Below are positions 1-5,484 of a stretch of DNA of 7,825 nucleotides, in pieces (position 1 is the first letter of the stretch; the number at the start of each line of letters is the position of its first letter). Origin of the DNA: Gammaproteobacteria bacterium (GTDB taxonomy: Bacteria; Pseudomonadota; Gammaproteobacteria; Pseudomonadales; Azotimanducaceae); the NCBI GenBank assembly GCA_003476445.1, contig DMUF01000088.1:1453-9277 (forward strand). Direction: 5' to 3'. Position numbers and translations under genes: made by a program. Below the pieces are notes generated by a model. It was not told the origin of the DNA. It saw nothing but the letters and a program-made list of their open reading frames with translations, and did not search any database.

Positions 1-930
1 GCGCAGACGCTCGCGCTGTTCCTGGTTGCCGTAGTGCCGGCGTATGCGGAAGAGGTGATTCGCGGCAACGACCGCACCCCGTACTGTGGTGATGAAGGGG
101 TCTGGCTGCAGATTCTTGGTGCAGGCGGAGCCGAGCTCGATGATGGTGAAACGACCGCGAGCTATGCGGTGTTTCTCGATAACAGCGCCCGGCTGATTGT
201 CGATCCAGCCCCGGGTGCCGCCGGACTTTTTGATCGGTCGGGTGGCCGTGTGAATGATCTCGACGCGATCGTGCTTTCGCATACCGGCGCCGAGCGTGCC
301 GCGGACCTGCCGGCCTTTCTGCTTGGCGCGACGCTTGCGGGCCGCAACCGTCTGTTGCCAGTGCTTGGCCCCGCAGGGGATAAGGACCACGTTGGGGTCG
401 CGGCCCTGCTAGAGCGGCTGGTCGGCCCGGCGGGCGCGTTCCCCGCGTTGGCGACGACCCTGCCCCCGGACGCAGTGGGTCGATTCCGAGCGAGCGCGCG
501 CGAGGTGACGGCCTCCGGACAGCGGCGCTGGTCGGATTTTTCCAGCGCCAATCTCCGCCTTGAAGCTATTCCAGCTCATCACGGCGAGGTGCCCGCGCTG
601 ATCTGGGCGGTCACGGTGGGCGGCAAGCGGATCGTCTTCGCCGGTGACACGAACAATCTGCGCAACAACCTCACCGCATTCGCCAAGGATGCCGACGCGC
701 TCGTCATTCATCACTCGATACCCGAGAACGCGCGCGGCACCCTGACGGAATTCCACATGGCTCCGGGTCAGATCGGTCAGATCGCGGCCGAAGCCGGCGT
801 GCGCATGGTTATTCTCGGGCATCGGATGAATCGCACCCGCGGTCGTGAAACCCTGACCACTCAGGCGATCGAAGCGCACTACCAGGGGTCGCTCATTTTC
901 GCCAATGATCTGGAGTGCTGGGGCCTCTGA
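1..930 (+). CDS. Exported MBL-fold metallo-hydrolase-like protein with degenerate metal site, 5' partial
   Basis: The reading frame is open to the left edge. Its first visible residues (AQTLALFLVAVVPAYAEEV) look like the hydrophobic core and AYA cleavage site of a Sec signal peptide, so the true start lies outside the window; the GTG at 34 falls inside that signal. The remaining roughly 290 residues resemble the RNase Z-like branch of the metallo-beta-lactamase fold. Numbering from the first visible codon, later metal-motif positions are present: the HH before GEVPAL, GDT with Asp216, the HM pair near 754, and GHRM with His274. Motif II, normally HxHxDH before ADLP, reads HTGAERAADLP from His94, so only the first His survives. 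From family knowledge such enzymes hydrolyse phosphodiesters or lactone-like esters using two metals. I infer altered metal binding or a non-catalytic role, probably periplasmic. The substrate is unknown. A hairpin follows the stop. Confidence 0.8.
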   Translation, partial: AQTLALFLVAVVPAYAEEVIRGNDRTPYCGDEGVWLQILGAGGAELDDGETTASYAVFLDNSARLIVDPAPGAAGLFDRSGGRVNDLDAIVLSHTGAERAADLPAFLLGATLAGRNRLLPVLGPAGDKDHVGVAALLERLVGPAGAFPALATTLPPDAVGRFRASAREVTASGQRRWSDFSSANLRLEAIPAHHGEVPALIWAVTVGGKRIVFAGDTNNLRNNLTAFAKDADALVIHHSIPENARGTLTEFHMAPGQIGQIAAEAGVRMVILGHRMNRTRGRETLTTQAIEAHYQGSLIFANDLECWGL

Positions 931-968
931 GCCGGTATTGCGCCGCGCCAGGCGATTTTCGGACCTCA

Positions 969-990
969 GCCGTGCCCCGTTTGGCACGGC
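969..990 (+). terminator. Perfect 8-bp hairpin after the MBL-fold gene
   Basis: GCCGTGCC (969-976), loop CCGTTT, GGCACGGC (983-990) form a perfect 8-bp GC-rich stem 38 bases after the stop codon at 928-930. No T-tract follows (the next bases are GCGCGCAACT), so it is at best an imperfect intrinsic terminator. It may instead protect the 3' end of the message or lie within regulatory DNA, because its right arm overlaps the putative -35 box of the next gene. Confidence 0.45.
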
Positions 991-1009
991 GCGCGCAACT
1001 CGCTACCCT
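981..1009 (+). promoter_or_regulatory. Putative sigma70 promoter for the nitroreductase-thioesterase pair
   Basis: TTGGCA at 981-986 matches five of six bases of the -35 consensus. It is followed after exactly 17 bases by TACCCT at 1004-1009, which keeps the key first, second and last bases of TATAAT. Transcription would start near 1016, about 30 bases before the ATG at 1046 and only about 9 before the ATG at 1025. This supports the later start of the nitroreductase. Assigned by eye only. Confidence 0.45.
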
Positions 1010-1033
1010 CTCGGCCCTGCCTGAATGGAGAGC

Positions 1034-1040
1034 GGAGGGG
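1034..1040 (+). promoter_or_regulatory. Ribosome binding site that decides the nitroreductase start
   Basis: GGAGGGG lies 5 bases before the ATG at 1046. The in-frame ATG at 1025 lies upstream of this site and has no comparable purine-rich stretch, so 1046 is the preferred start. Confidence 0.65.
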
Positions 1041-1045
1041 ACACC

Positions 1046-1684
1046 ATGCAATTCGATATCGCGATGACCGATGAGCTGCTTGCGACCACGCGCGCGGTGC
1101 GCAAGCGGCTGGACCTCGACCGAGCTGTGCCGAGGGATGTGATTCTTGAATGTCTCGAACTCGCCGTGCAGGCGCCGACGGGCAGCAATACCCAGGGGTG
1201 GCGCTGGCTGGTGATCGACGACGCGGCTCAGCGCGCGGCGCTTGCCACGTTGTACCGCAAGGCCGCTTCCATCTACCTGAATCAGGCCAACGACGCCGCG
1301 CAAGCCCGTGGTGATCGTCAGACCGAGCGTGTCTACGATTCCGCGATGTGGCTCATGGACAACCTTGAAAAGGTGCCCGTGCACCTGATCCCGTGTATTG
1401 AAGGCCGCCCCCCGGCGAACGCGCCCGCCGCGATGCTCGCGGGTCTGTACGGATCGATCTTTCCTGCCGTCTGGAGTTTCCAACTGGCGCTGCGCGCCCG
1501 TGGACTGGGTTCCGCGCTCACCACGCTGCATCTGGTGCACGAGCAGGAAGCAGCGGCTCTGCTCGGACTGCCGGACAATATCCTGCAGGTGGCGCTACTT
1601 CCGGTCGCCTACACCCGTGGCACCGACTTCAAGCGCGCGGCGCGTCCGCCGGTCTCGAACATCACCCACTGGAATCGCTGGTGA
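1046..1684 (+). CDS. Nitroreductase-family FMN protein
   Basis: A 212-residue protein of the FMN-dependent nitroreductase fold, which typically works as a cytoplasmic dimer passing electrons from NAD(P)H through FMN to nitroaromatics, quinones or other acceptors. The N-terminus carries the usual FMN-phosphate-binding arginine cluster (TRAVRKRLD, residues 15-23), then APTGSNTQGWRW (43-54), the common segment contacting flavin and substrate. The C-terminal part has the LLPVAYTRGTDF strand and ends in a HWNRW tail. Length is normal for the family. The start at 1046 is chosen from the ribosome binding site; an alternative at 1025 would add seven residues. The thioesterase gene begins three bases after the stop, so the two are probably cotranscribed and coupled. 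The physiological substrate cannot be read from the sequence. The family is certain, the specific role unknown. Confidence 0.9.
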   Translation: MQFDIAMTDELLATTRAVRKRLDLDRAVPRDVILECLELAVQAPTGSNTQGWRWLVIDDAAQRAALATLYRKAASIYLNQANDAAQARGDRQTERVYDSAMWLMDNLEKVPVHLIPCIEGRPPANAPAAMLAGLYGSIFPAVWSFQLALRARGLGSALTTLHLVHEQEAAALLGLPDNILQVALLPVAYTRGTDFKRAARPPVSNITHWNRW

Positions 1685-1687
1685 TCA

Positions 1688-2167
1688 ATGGCTGACGGGC
1701 TCTCCGTCGACGCGCGCCTGCGCGCGCTTGAAGCGCGCTGGCACGCTGAGATCCCGATCTCGGCTGTCATGGGGATCCGTGTCCTCGGCTTCGATGGCGC
1801 GGAGCTCACTACCGCCGCGCCGCTTGCCCGCAATGTGAATGTGCACGGCACCGCGTTCGCGGGCAGCCAGTTCTCCGTCGCCTCGCTCTGTGGCTGGGGT
1901 CAGATCTGGCTGCAGCTTGCGGCTCGGGATTGGGCGGGAAGCATCGTCTTTGTCGGGGGCGACATTCGCTGCCTGGTCCCGGTCGATGCGGATATGGAGG
2001 CTCGCTGTCAGTGGACGGCGAGCGCCGAAGCAGCGTTTGCGGCGCTCGAGCGCGAGTATCGAGCGCGCGTGTTACTCGACGTAGAGCTGACCGTGGCCGG
2101 ACAGGTTGCAGCGAGCTTTTCCGGGGAATACGCCATTCGCCGCCAACGCGAGCCGAGCCCTCAATAG
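1688..2167 (+). CDS. YiiD_C-type hotdog thioesterase
   Basis: A 159-residue protein matching the stand-alone thioesterase domain family named after the C-terminal domain of E. coli YiiD. The recognisable core is APLARNVNVHGTAFAGS (residues 44-60), followed by an SVASLCGWG helix and the IVFVGGDIRCLVPVDAD strand region. This gives the expected hotdog order of helix-containing N-terminal half and beta-rich C-terminal half. Members are predicted to hydrolyse acyl-CoA thioesters in the cytoplasm; the substrate here is unknown. The ATG lies 3 bases after the nitroreductase stop with no strong ribosome binding site, so translational coupling is likely. A GC-only inverted repeat sits in codons 12-17. 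The 3' end overlaps the convergent TonB_C lipoprotein gene by 7 bases. Confidence 0.85.
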   Translation: MADGLSVDARLRALEARWHAEIPISAVMGIRVLGFDGAELTTAAPLARNVNVHGTAFAGSQFSVASLCGWGQIWLQLAARDWAGSIVFVGGDIRCLVPVDADMEARCQWTASAEAAFAALEREYRARVLLDVELTVAGQVAASFSGEYAIRRQREPSPQ

Positions 2168-2511
2168 CCCTTGTAGGCTTCTCCGCCTGTCAGGCTGAAC
2201 TCGACACGGCTGACCACGTTGCGGATGACGCGAGGTTGTGCGCCCGGCTCTGCGGGCCGAAATCTCCAGGCGCTGACGGTGGCGAGCGCGGCCTCGTCGA
2301 ATACCCCCGGTGGCTCCGCCGCGACCACGGTCGGCGCAATCACCCGGCCATTCTCGTCGATGTCGTACTGCACGCGTACCCAGCCTTCCTGGCCAGCGGC
2401 GCGCGCCGTCGGAGGATAGTCAGGCGCTGCGCCAGAGAGCAGTTCAAGCGACCGCTCGCTGGCGGCACAGCCGGCGAATAAAAGCACGAGCAGCGAGAGC
2501 AGTGTCCGCAT
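2161..2511 (-). CDS. Small lipoprotein with a TonB C-terminal domain
   Basis: A 116-residue protein. Residues 1-15 form a short lipoprotein signal peptide (MRTLLSLLVLLFAGC) with Cys15 as the predicted lipidated residue. The next residue is Ala rather than Asp, which by the E. coli rule favours outer-membrane sorting. Residues about 25-108 match a TonB C-terminal domain: PDYPPTARAAGQEGWVRV, then YDIDENGRV, then FDEAALATVSAWRFRP. A genuine TonB would have an inner-membrane helix and a long proline-rich spacer; both are missing. It is therefore unlikely to transmit energy from ExbB/ExbD alone and may act as a binding or structural module in the periplasm. The start has a modest purine-rich upstream stretch (GAAGAGA on the minus strand). 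It is a single minus-strand gene, tail-to-tail with the thioesterase. No convincing promoter boxes are visible, but a dyad lies 22 bases upstream. Confidence 0.85.
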   Translation of the reverse strand: MRTLLSLLVLLFAGCAASERSLELLSGAAPDYPPTARAAGQEGWVRVQYDIDENGRVIAPTVVAAEPPGVFDEAALATVSAWRFRPAEPGAQPRVIRNVVSRVEFSLTGGEAYKGY

Positions 2512-2532
2512 GGCATCTCTTCAGTTTGGAGC

Positions 2533-2554
2533 TCGGACGGTGTTTCGGGTCCGA
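2533..2554. promoter_or_regulatory. Operator-like dyad upstream of the TonB_C lipoprotein gene
   Basis: TCGGAC (2533-2538) and GTCCGA (2549-2554) are perfect 6-base inverted arms separated by 10 bases, in the spacer between divergent genes. Geometry and position would suit a dimeric regulator, or a leader hairpin in the minus-strand message. No regulator can be named and a chance match is possible. Confidence 0.2.
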
Positions 2555-2581
2555 TCGATGCGCAGGCTCGCACCGGGCACG

Positions 2582-2612
2582 GCGCTTCTGCAAGCGCGGC
2601 TTGTGCTAACCT
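2582..2612 (+). promoter_or_regulatory. Possible promoter region with inverted repeat ahead of the small gene and dioxygenase
   Basis: An inverted repeat GCGCTT-CTGC-AAGCGC spans 2582-2597. Just downstream, TGCTAACCT (2604-2612) resembles an extended -10 element, which would place the transcript start near 2619, about 22 bases before the ATG at 2641. The matching -35 is poor (TTCTGC at a short 15-base spacing), so this is a weak call. Confidence 0.25.
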
Positions 2613-2640
2613 CGATCACGTAGTTGCGCCATGGTGGCCA

Positions 2641-2931
2641 ATGACCGCGTCCTTCCCAGACATGCGTCAGCAGGTGCTGGTGCTCTATCTCTCAACCTCC
2701 GCCCTCGACACGGCCGTGGTCGGCTGGTCGTTCTATGACGGCACCGGACGAACGGACTCGATGGCCGGGGACAGCGACGAACCGCCGTATGCCACCGGGC
2801 TGGATGCGCTGCGGGATGGCTGGCGTCTGATCCAGGTAAGCCCACTCCTGCCGCACGCGTCGGGTGACGAGTTTCGCCTCGGTTACCTTAAATACGAATT
2901 CTTCTTTGAAAAGCTCCTGCCCCCAGCGTGA
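2641..2931 (+). CDS. Small conserved-looking protein of unknown function
   Basis: A 96-residue protein I do not recognise with certainty. There is no signal peptide or membrane segment. The first half has a beta-like stretch (QQVLVLYLSTSALD) followed by a polar, Gly/Asp-rich loop. The second half has an ALRDGWRLIQVSPL segment and an aromatic end, YLKYEFFFEKLLPPA. A GW(R/E)L(I/V) turn followed by a terminal strand rich in Phe/Tyr recalls small DUF4177-like proteins, but that is only a resemblance. Amino-acid composition and codon use look coding and match the neighbours. The ATG at 2641 has only a weak upstream TGGTGG; the in-frame ATG at 2662 is an alternative. The dioxygenase starts 22 bases after its stop, so the two are probably cotranscribed and may be functionally linked. 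Confidence 0.65.
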   Translation: MTASFPDMRQQVLVLYLSTSALDTAVVGWSFYDGTGRTDSMAGDSDEPPYATGLDALRDGWRLIQVSPLLPHASGDEFRLGYLKYEFFFEKLLPPA

Positions 2932-2943
2932 ACTGCGAGAGGC

Positions 2944-2947
2944 GAGG
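2944..2947 (+). promoter_or_regulatory. Ribosome binding site that decides the dioxygenase start
   Basis: GAGG lies 6 bases before the ATG at 2954. An in-frame ATG at 2864 would run 68 bases into the upstream gene and add a stretch unlike the family, so 2954 is preferred. Confidence 0.6.
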
Positions 2948-2953
2948 TCGGAT

Positions 2954-3904
2954 ATGAGTGAAGCCGTGGTCGAAGATAACGATCTGCTGCTGGATTCGCG
3001 GCAGATGGCCCGATTCGTGGCGCGCGGGTTTCTGCGTCTTGATGCGGTGGTTCCTGCGCACATCAACGCGGCCTTTCTCGCGGCGCTGGGTCAGGTCGAT
3101 ACCGGTGACGTCGCAAACATGCGCAGTTACTACGGGCGCATCATGACGTCCGGCGCGATCCCGGCCGTGCCCGCGGGCGTTCCTCTTGCCGCCGCGTATC
3201 CGGAAGGCTCACCGCTAGCCGACTTGCTCGCGCTGCCCCGCGTGCGCGGCGCGATCCGGAGTCTCGTCGGGCGGCAACCCATTTTCGATCACCACTTTCT
3301 GCACATTGCCTTTCCACCTGCGTTCTACGAGGCGCAGGGGCTGCGTCAGGTGTCGCAGCACAACCATCAGGATTCGACCATCGATCCGCGCGCGGCGTTC
3401 GACATTCAGATCATGTACTACCCCCACGACGTGACCGCGGACATGGGTGGCACCCGCTACCTCCCCGGCAGTCACCTGCGTGTGGTCAGCGAGGCCGCCA
3501 TCGCGCGCTATCAGAACATTCGCGGCCAGCAGCATGTCGTGTGTCCCGCGGGCACGCTGCTCTTCATGCACCACGGCATCTGGCATGGAGCAGGCATCAA
3601 CCGCTCCGACCGCCTGCGGTATATGTTCAAGATCCGCATGCAGCCCCGGGAGCGGCAGCGACGGCTGTGGAACACGACCGATCTGCCGGCGCCAGGGCAG
3701 CCCCAGCGGCCGATCTTCTGGACCGGCGTGGGCGGGAACGAGGACAGCATCGACGCCATTCTTTGCCGCCCCGAACCCTGGCATGAGGCGGATACCGGGC
3801 GCGTCGAGTTCATCAACCGCGTGCGGTTCTGGCGCTACTTGCTCGACGATCCCGAGGTCGATGCGGATTACTGGGTGCGCCGCATCGAGAACGACCCCGT
3901 CTAA
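2954..3904 (+). CDS. Phytanoyl-CoA dioxygenase (PhyH) family Fe(II)/2-oxoglutarate oxygenase
   Basis: A 316-residue cytoplasmic protein of the PhyH family. Members use Fe(II), O2 and 2-oxoglutarate to hydroxylate their substrate, releasing succinate and CO2. The iron triad is visible: His138 and Asp140 in the HQD of SQHNHQDS, and distal His211 in GIWHGAG. Arg222, eleven residues after the distal His, is the expected 2-oxoglutarate carboxylate ligand (RLRYMFKIR). Between them, GGTRYLPGSH (about residues 165-174) is the usual strand-loop of the double-stranded beta-helix. All catalytic residues are intact, so it should be active. PhyH substrates vary widely (acyl-CoAs, free natural products, alkyl ethers), so phytanoyl-CoA itself should not be assumed. 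It follows the small gene by 22 bases and converges on a CaiB/BaiF CoA-transferase, which makes a CoA-ester substrate possible but unproven. Confidence 0.88.
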   Translation: MSEAVVEDNDLLLDSRQMARFVARGFLRLDAVVPAHINAAFLAALGQVDTGDVANMRSYYGRIMTSGAIPAVPAGVPLAAAYPEGSPLADLLALPRVRGAIRSLVGRQPIFDHHFLHIAFPPAFYEAQGLRQVSQHNHQDSTIDPRAAFDIQIMYYPHDVTADMGGTRYLPGSHLRVVSEAAIARYQNIRGQQHVVCPAGTLLFMHHGIWHGAGINRSDRLRYMFKIRMQPRERQRRLWNTTDLPAPGQPQRPIFWTGVGGNEDSIDAILCRPEPWHEADTGRVEFINRVRFWRYLLDDPEVDADYWVRRIENDPV

Positions 3905-3922
3905 GGGGCGCCGGTGCGCCCT
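3905..3922. terminator. Hairpin between the convergent dioxygenase and CoA-transferase genes
   Basis: GGGCGC (3906-3911), loop CGGT, GCGCCC (3916-3921) form a perfect 6-bp GC stem, extended by a G-U pair at 3905/3922. It starts at the base after the dioxygenase stop and lies in the 39-base convergent gap. TTGCTCT follows on the plus strand, a poor T-tract. It may serve both directions weakly. Confidence 0.5.
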
Positions 3923-3943
3923 TGCTCTCCGGTGGGCAACGGG

Positions 3944-5128
3944 TCAGCGAATCACGCCTGCTGCACGAAGCGCGGCGGGATCGAGGCCGAGCTCGGCCAC
4001 AATGGCATCGCTGTGTTCGCCATAGAGCGGCGCGAAGCCGCCGGGTCGCTGCGGCGTTGCTGAGAAGCGGGCGGCGGGTCTGGGCTCCCGGGTGCGGCCT
4101 GCCTGCGGATGCTCTCGCTCCACGAAGACTGCGTTGTGACGCACCTGTGGGTCGTCCGGCAGATCCTTCATGCCGAGAATGGCGGAGGCGGGCACATCAT
4201 GCTCTTCAGCGCGGGCGAGGAATGTGGCGACCGGGGTCACCGACGCGTACTCGCGGAACAGCGTGAGCATTTCCCCGACATGGCGCATGCGATCGGCGGT
4301 GGTGGCGAAGCGCGGGTCCGTGCCCATCTCGGGATGTCCGAGCGCTGCGCAGAGACCGCGGAATTCCGCGTCGCTGACGGCACTTGCCGAGACGTAGCCA
4401 TCCGCCAGCTCGGTGGCGGCATAGTTCGAGCCGATGGTCGGCACGCGATGCGCGTCTTCGTCCAGCAGCACTTCGTCCATGGCAGCATCAGGCCAGAGAA
4501 ACGCGATGCCGGCGTCGAGCATGGCGAGCTCGATATGCTGACCCCGCGCCTTGCCCGTTGCGCGCGCGAAGAGCGCGGACGTAATCGCCTGCGCGGCGGT
4601 GTACGCCGTGATCTTGTCGCAGACCAGCATGCGGAACATGGTCGGCTTGCTCGAAGCCGGGTCGGTTTGCACCGCGGCGAATCCCGATGCGGCCTGGATC
4701 ACGTTGTCATAGACGCGCCGATGCGAGGACGGGCCGTCTGGACCATAGCCTGAGATGGAGACGTAGATGAGGTCTGGATTTAGCGCCGACAACGTTTCGT
4801 AATCGAGCCCGAGGCGCGCCATGGCACCCGGACGAAAGTTCTGTATCAACACGTCGGCGTCGGCCACGAGCCGCTTCAGCACATCAACCCCGGCGGGCTG
4901 CTTGAGGTCCAGCACGAGCGACCGCTTGCCACGGTTGTTGTTGAGATAGATGCCCGTGACCCCGCCCTTGCTGCTGCCGAGCAGACGCATCAGGTCGCCC
5001 AGGCCGGGTGATTCGACCTTGATCACGTCCGCACCCTGATCCGCGAGGATCATGCCGGCGAGCGGACCCGAGATCATGACGGACAGGTCGAGGACACGAA
5101 CTCCGGTCAGAGGGGCGGCGTCGGTCAC
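3944..5128 (-). CDS. CaiB/BaiF family (class III) CoA-transferase
   Basis: A 394-residue protein, about the usual length for family III CoA-transferases, which move CoA between carboxylic acids through aspartyl-CoA anhydride chemistry and work as interlocked dimers. The N-terminus has VRVLDLSVMISGPLAG then LADQGADVIKVESPG, with a NNNRGKRSLVLDLK block near residue 63. The ADVLIQNFRPGAMARLGL segment and SISGYGPDGP follow. The catalytic Asp is predicted to be Asp141 in RVYDNVIQAASG, aligning with Asp169 of formyl-CoA transferase. The C-terminal region keeps the usual FVEREHPQAG-type segment. The GTG start is well supported by GAAGGAG with a 7-base gap; no better ATG is present. Substrates cannot be deduced: racemases and other acyl-CoA enzymes share this fold. 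It is transcribed alone, divergent from the DUF2970 gene and convergent with the PhyH dioxygenase. Confidence 0.92.
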   Translation of the reverse strand: MTDAAPLTGVRVLDLSVMISGPLAGMILADQGADVIKVESPGLGDLMRLLGSSKGGVTGIYLNNNRGKRSLVLDLKQPAGVDVLKRLVADADVLIQNFRPGAMARLGLDYETLSALNPDLIYVSISGYGPDGPSSHRRVYDNVIQAASGFAAVQTDPASSKPTMFRMLVCDKITAYTAAQAITSALFARATGKARGQHIELAMLDAGIAFLWPDAAMDEVLLDEDAHRVPTIGSNYAATELADGYVSASAVSDAEFRGLCAALGHPEMGTDPRFATTADRMRHVGEMLTLFREYASVTPVATFLARAEEHDVPASAILGMKDLPDDPQVRHNAVFVEREHPQAGRTREPRPAARFSATPQRPGGFAPLYGEHSDAIVAELGLDPAALRAAGVIR

Positions 5129-5135
5129 GTGAACA

Positions 5136-5142
5136 CTCCTTC
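5136..5142 (-). promoter_or_regulatory. Strong ribosome binding site supporting a GTG start
   Basis: On the minus strand GAAGGAG sits 7 bases before the GTG at 5128. It is the strongest ribosome binding site in the window and fixes the CoA-transferase start at a non-ATG codon. Confidence 0.75.
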
Positions 5143-5206
5143 AGGCAGTTTGCGGGGCGCGCCTTGAGGGTTGCGATCGCTTCGCCCACCATGCGCGCTG
5201 TTCTGG

Positions 5207-5212
5207 AGTATA
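5207..5212 (-). promoter_or_regulatory. Possible -10 element for the CoA-transferase gene
   Basis: On the minus strand this reads TATACT, five of six bases of the -10 consensus, giving a leader of about 70 bases before the GTG at 5128. No acceptable -35 box lies 16-18 bases upstream, and the site overlaps the ribosome binding region of the divergent DUF2970 gene, so confidence is low. Confidence 0.25.
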
Positions 5213-5215
5213 CCG

Positions 5216-5467
5216 ATGACCAGTGAATCCGATCGCCCCGCGAAGGCGGCTCCCGAATCGTCGCCTTCTCCCAAGCGCCTCACGCTGCTGCAAATCATTG
5301 GCAGCACCATTGCGGCGGCTGTCGGCGTGCAGTCGAGCCGTAATCGGCACAGAGATTTTTCCGCGGGCCGCCCCGTTCATTTCATTGTGGCCGGCATCGT
5401 CTTCACCGTGCTGTTCGTCGTGACGATGGTGTTTGTCGTGCGCAGCGTGCTCTCGGTCGCTGGTTGA
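5216..5467 (+). CDS. DUF2970-family small membrane protein
   Basis: An 83-residue protein with a polar, Ser/Pro/Lys-rich N-terminus (residues 1-20), a conserved-looking block LTLLQIIGSTIAAAVGVQSS (22-41), a charged SRNRHRDFSAGRP linker, and one transmembrane helix at about 54-77 (HFIVAGIVFTVLFVVTMVFV). The LLQ-IGS, GVQSS-NR-RDF and terminal single helix match the DUF2970 family found mainly in beta- and gammaproteobacteria. The function is unknown; an inner-membrane location is inferred from the helix. The ATG at 5216 is chosen because GGAG (5205-5208) lies 7 bases upstream; a TTG at 5171 in the same frame would add 15 non-family residues. It is a single plus-strand gene, 87 bases from the divergent CoA-transferase and 17 bases from the convergent EamA permease. 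Only a very weak upstream promoter candidate is visible (TTGAGG at 5164, 17 bases, CACCAT at 5187). Confidence 0.82.
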   Translation: MTSESDRPAKAAPESSPSPKRLTLLQIIGSTIAAAVGVQSSRNRHRDFSAGRPVHFIVAGIVFTVLFVVTMVFVVRSVLSVAG

Positions 5468-5484
5468 GCGCTCGGCCTCCAGGC

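Noticed and set aside
409..1540. Long minus-strand open frames opposite the MBL-fold and nitroreductase genes
   Set aside because: They lie antisense to genes with clear family motifs, are rich in Arg, His and Gly as expected of shadow frames in GC-rich DNA, and have no recognisable domains.
2864..2953. Upstream in-frame start that would add 30 residues to the dioxygenase
   Set aside because: It would overlap the small upstream gene by 68 bases and has no clear ribosome binding site. The ATG at 2954 has GAGG at the right distance.
3215..3784. 189-codon minus-strand open frame inside the dioxygenase gene
   Set aside because: It is fully antisense to the PhyH gene with all catalytic residues intact. 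Its translation has no domain pattern and mirrors the codon structure of the plus-strand gene.
4109..4753. 214-codon plus-strand open frame opposite the CoA-transferase
   Set aside because: The CoA-transferase frame has a full set of family motifs and a strong ribosome binding site. The opposite frame is Arg/His/Gly-rich and unlike any family I know.
5164..5192. Possible promoter TTGAGG-17-CACCAT for the DUF2970 gene
   Set aside because: The -10 half matches only three of six bases and the call rests on spacing alone; too weak to list as a feature.
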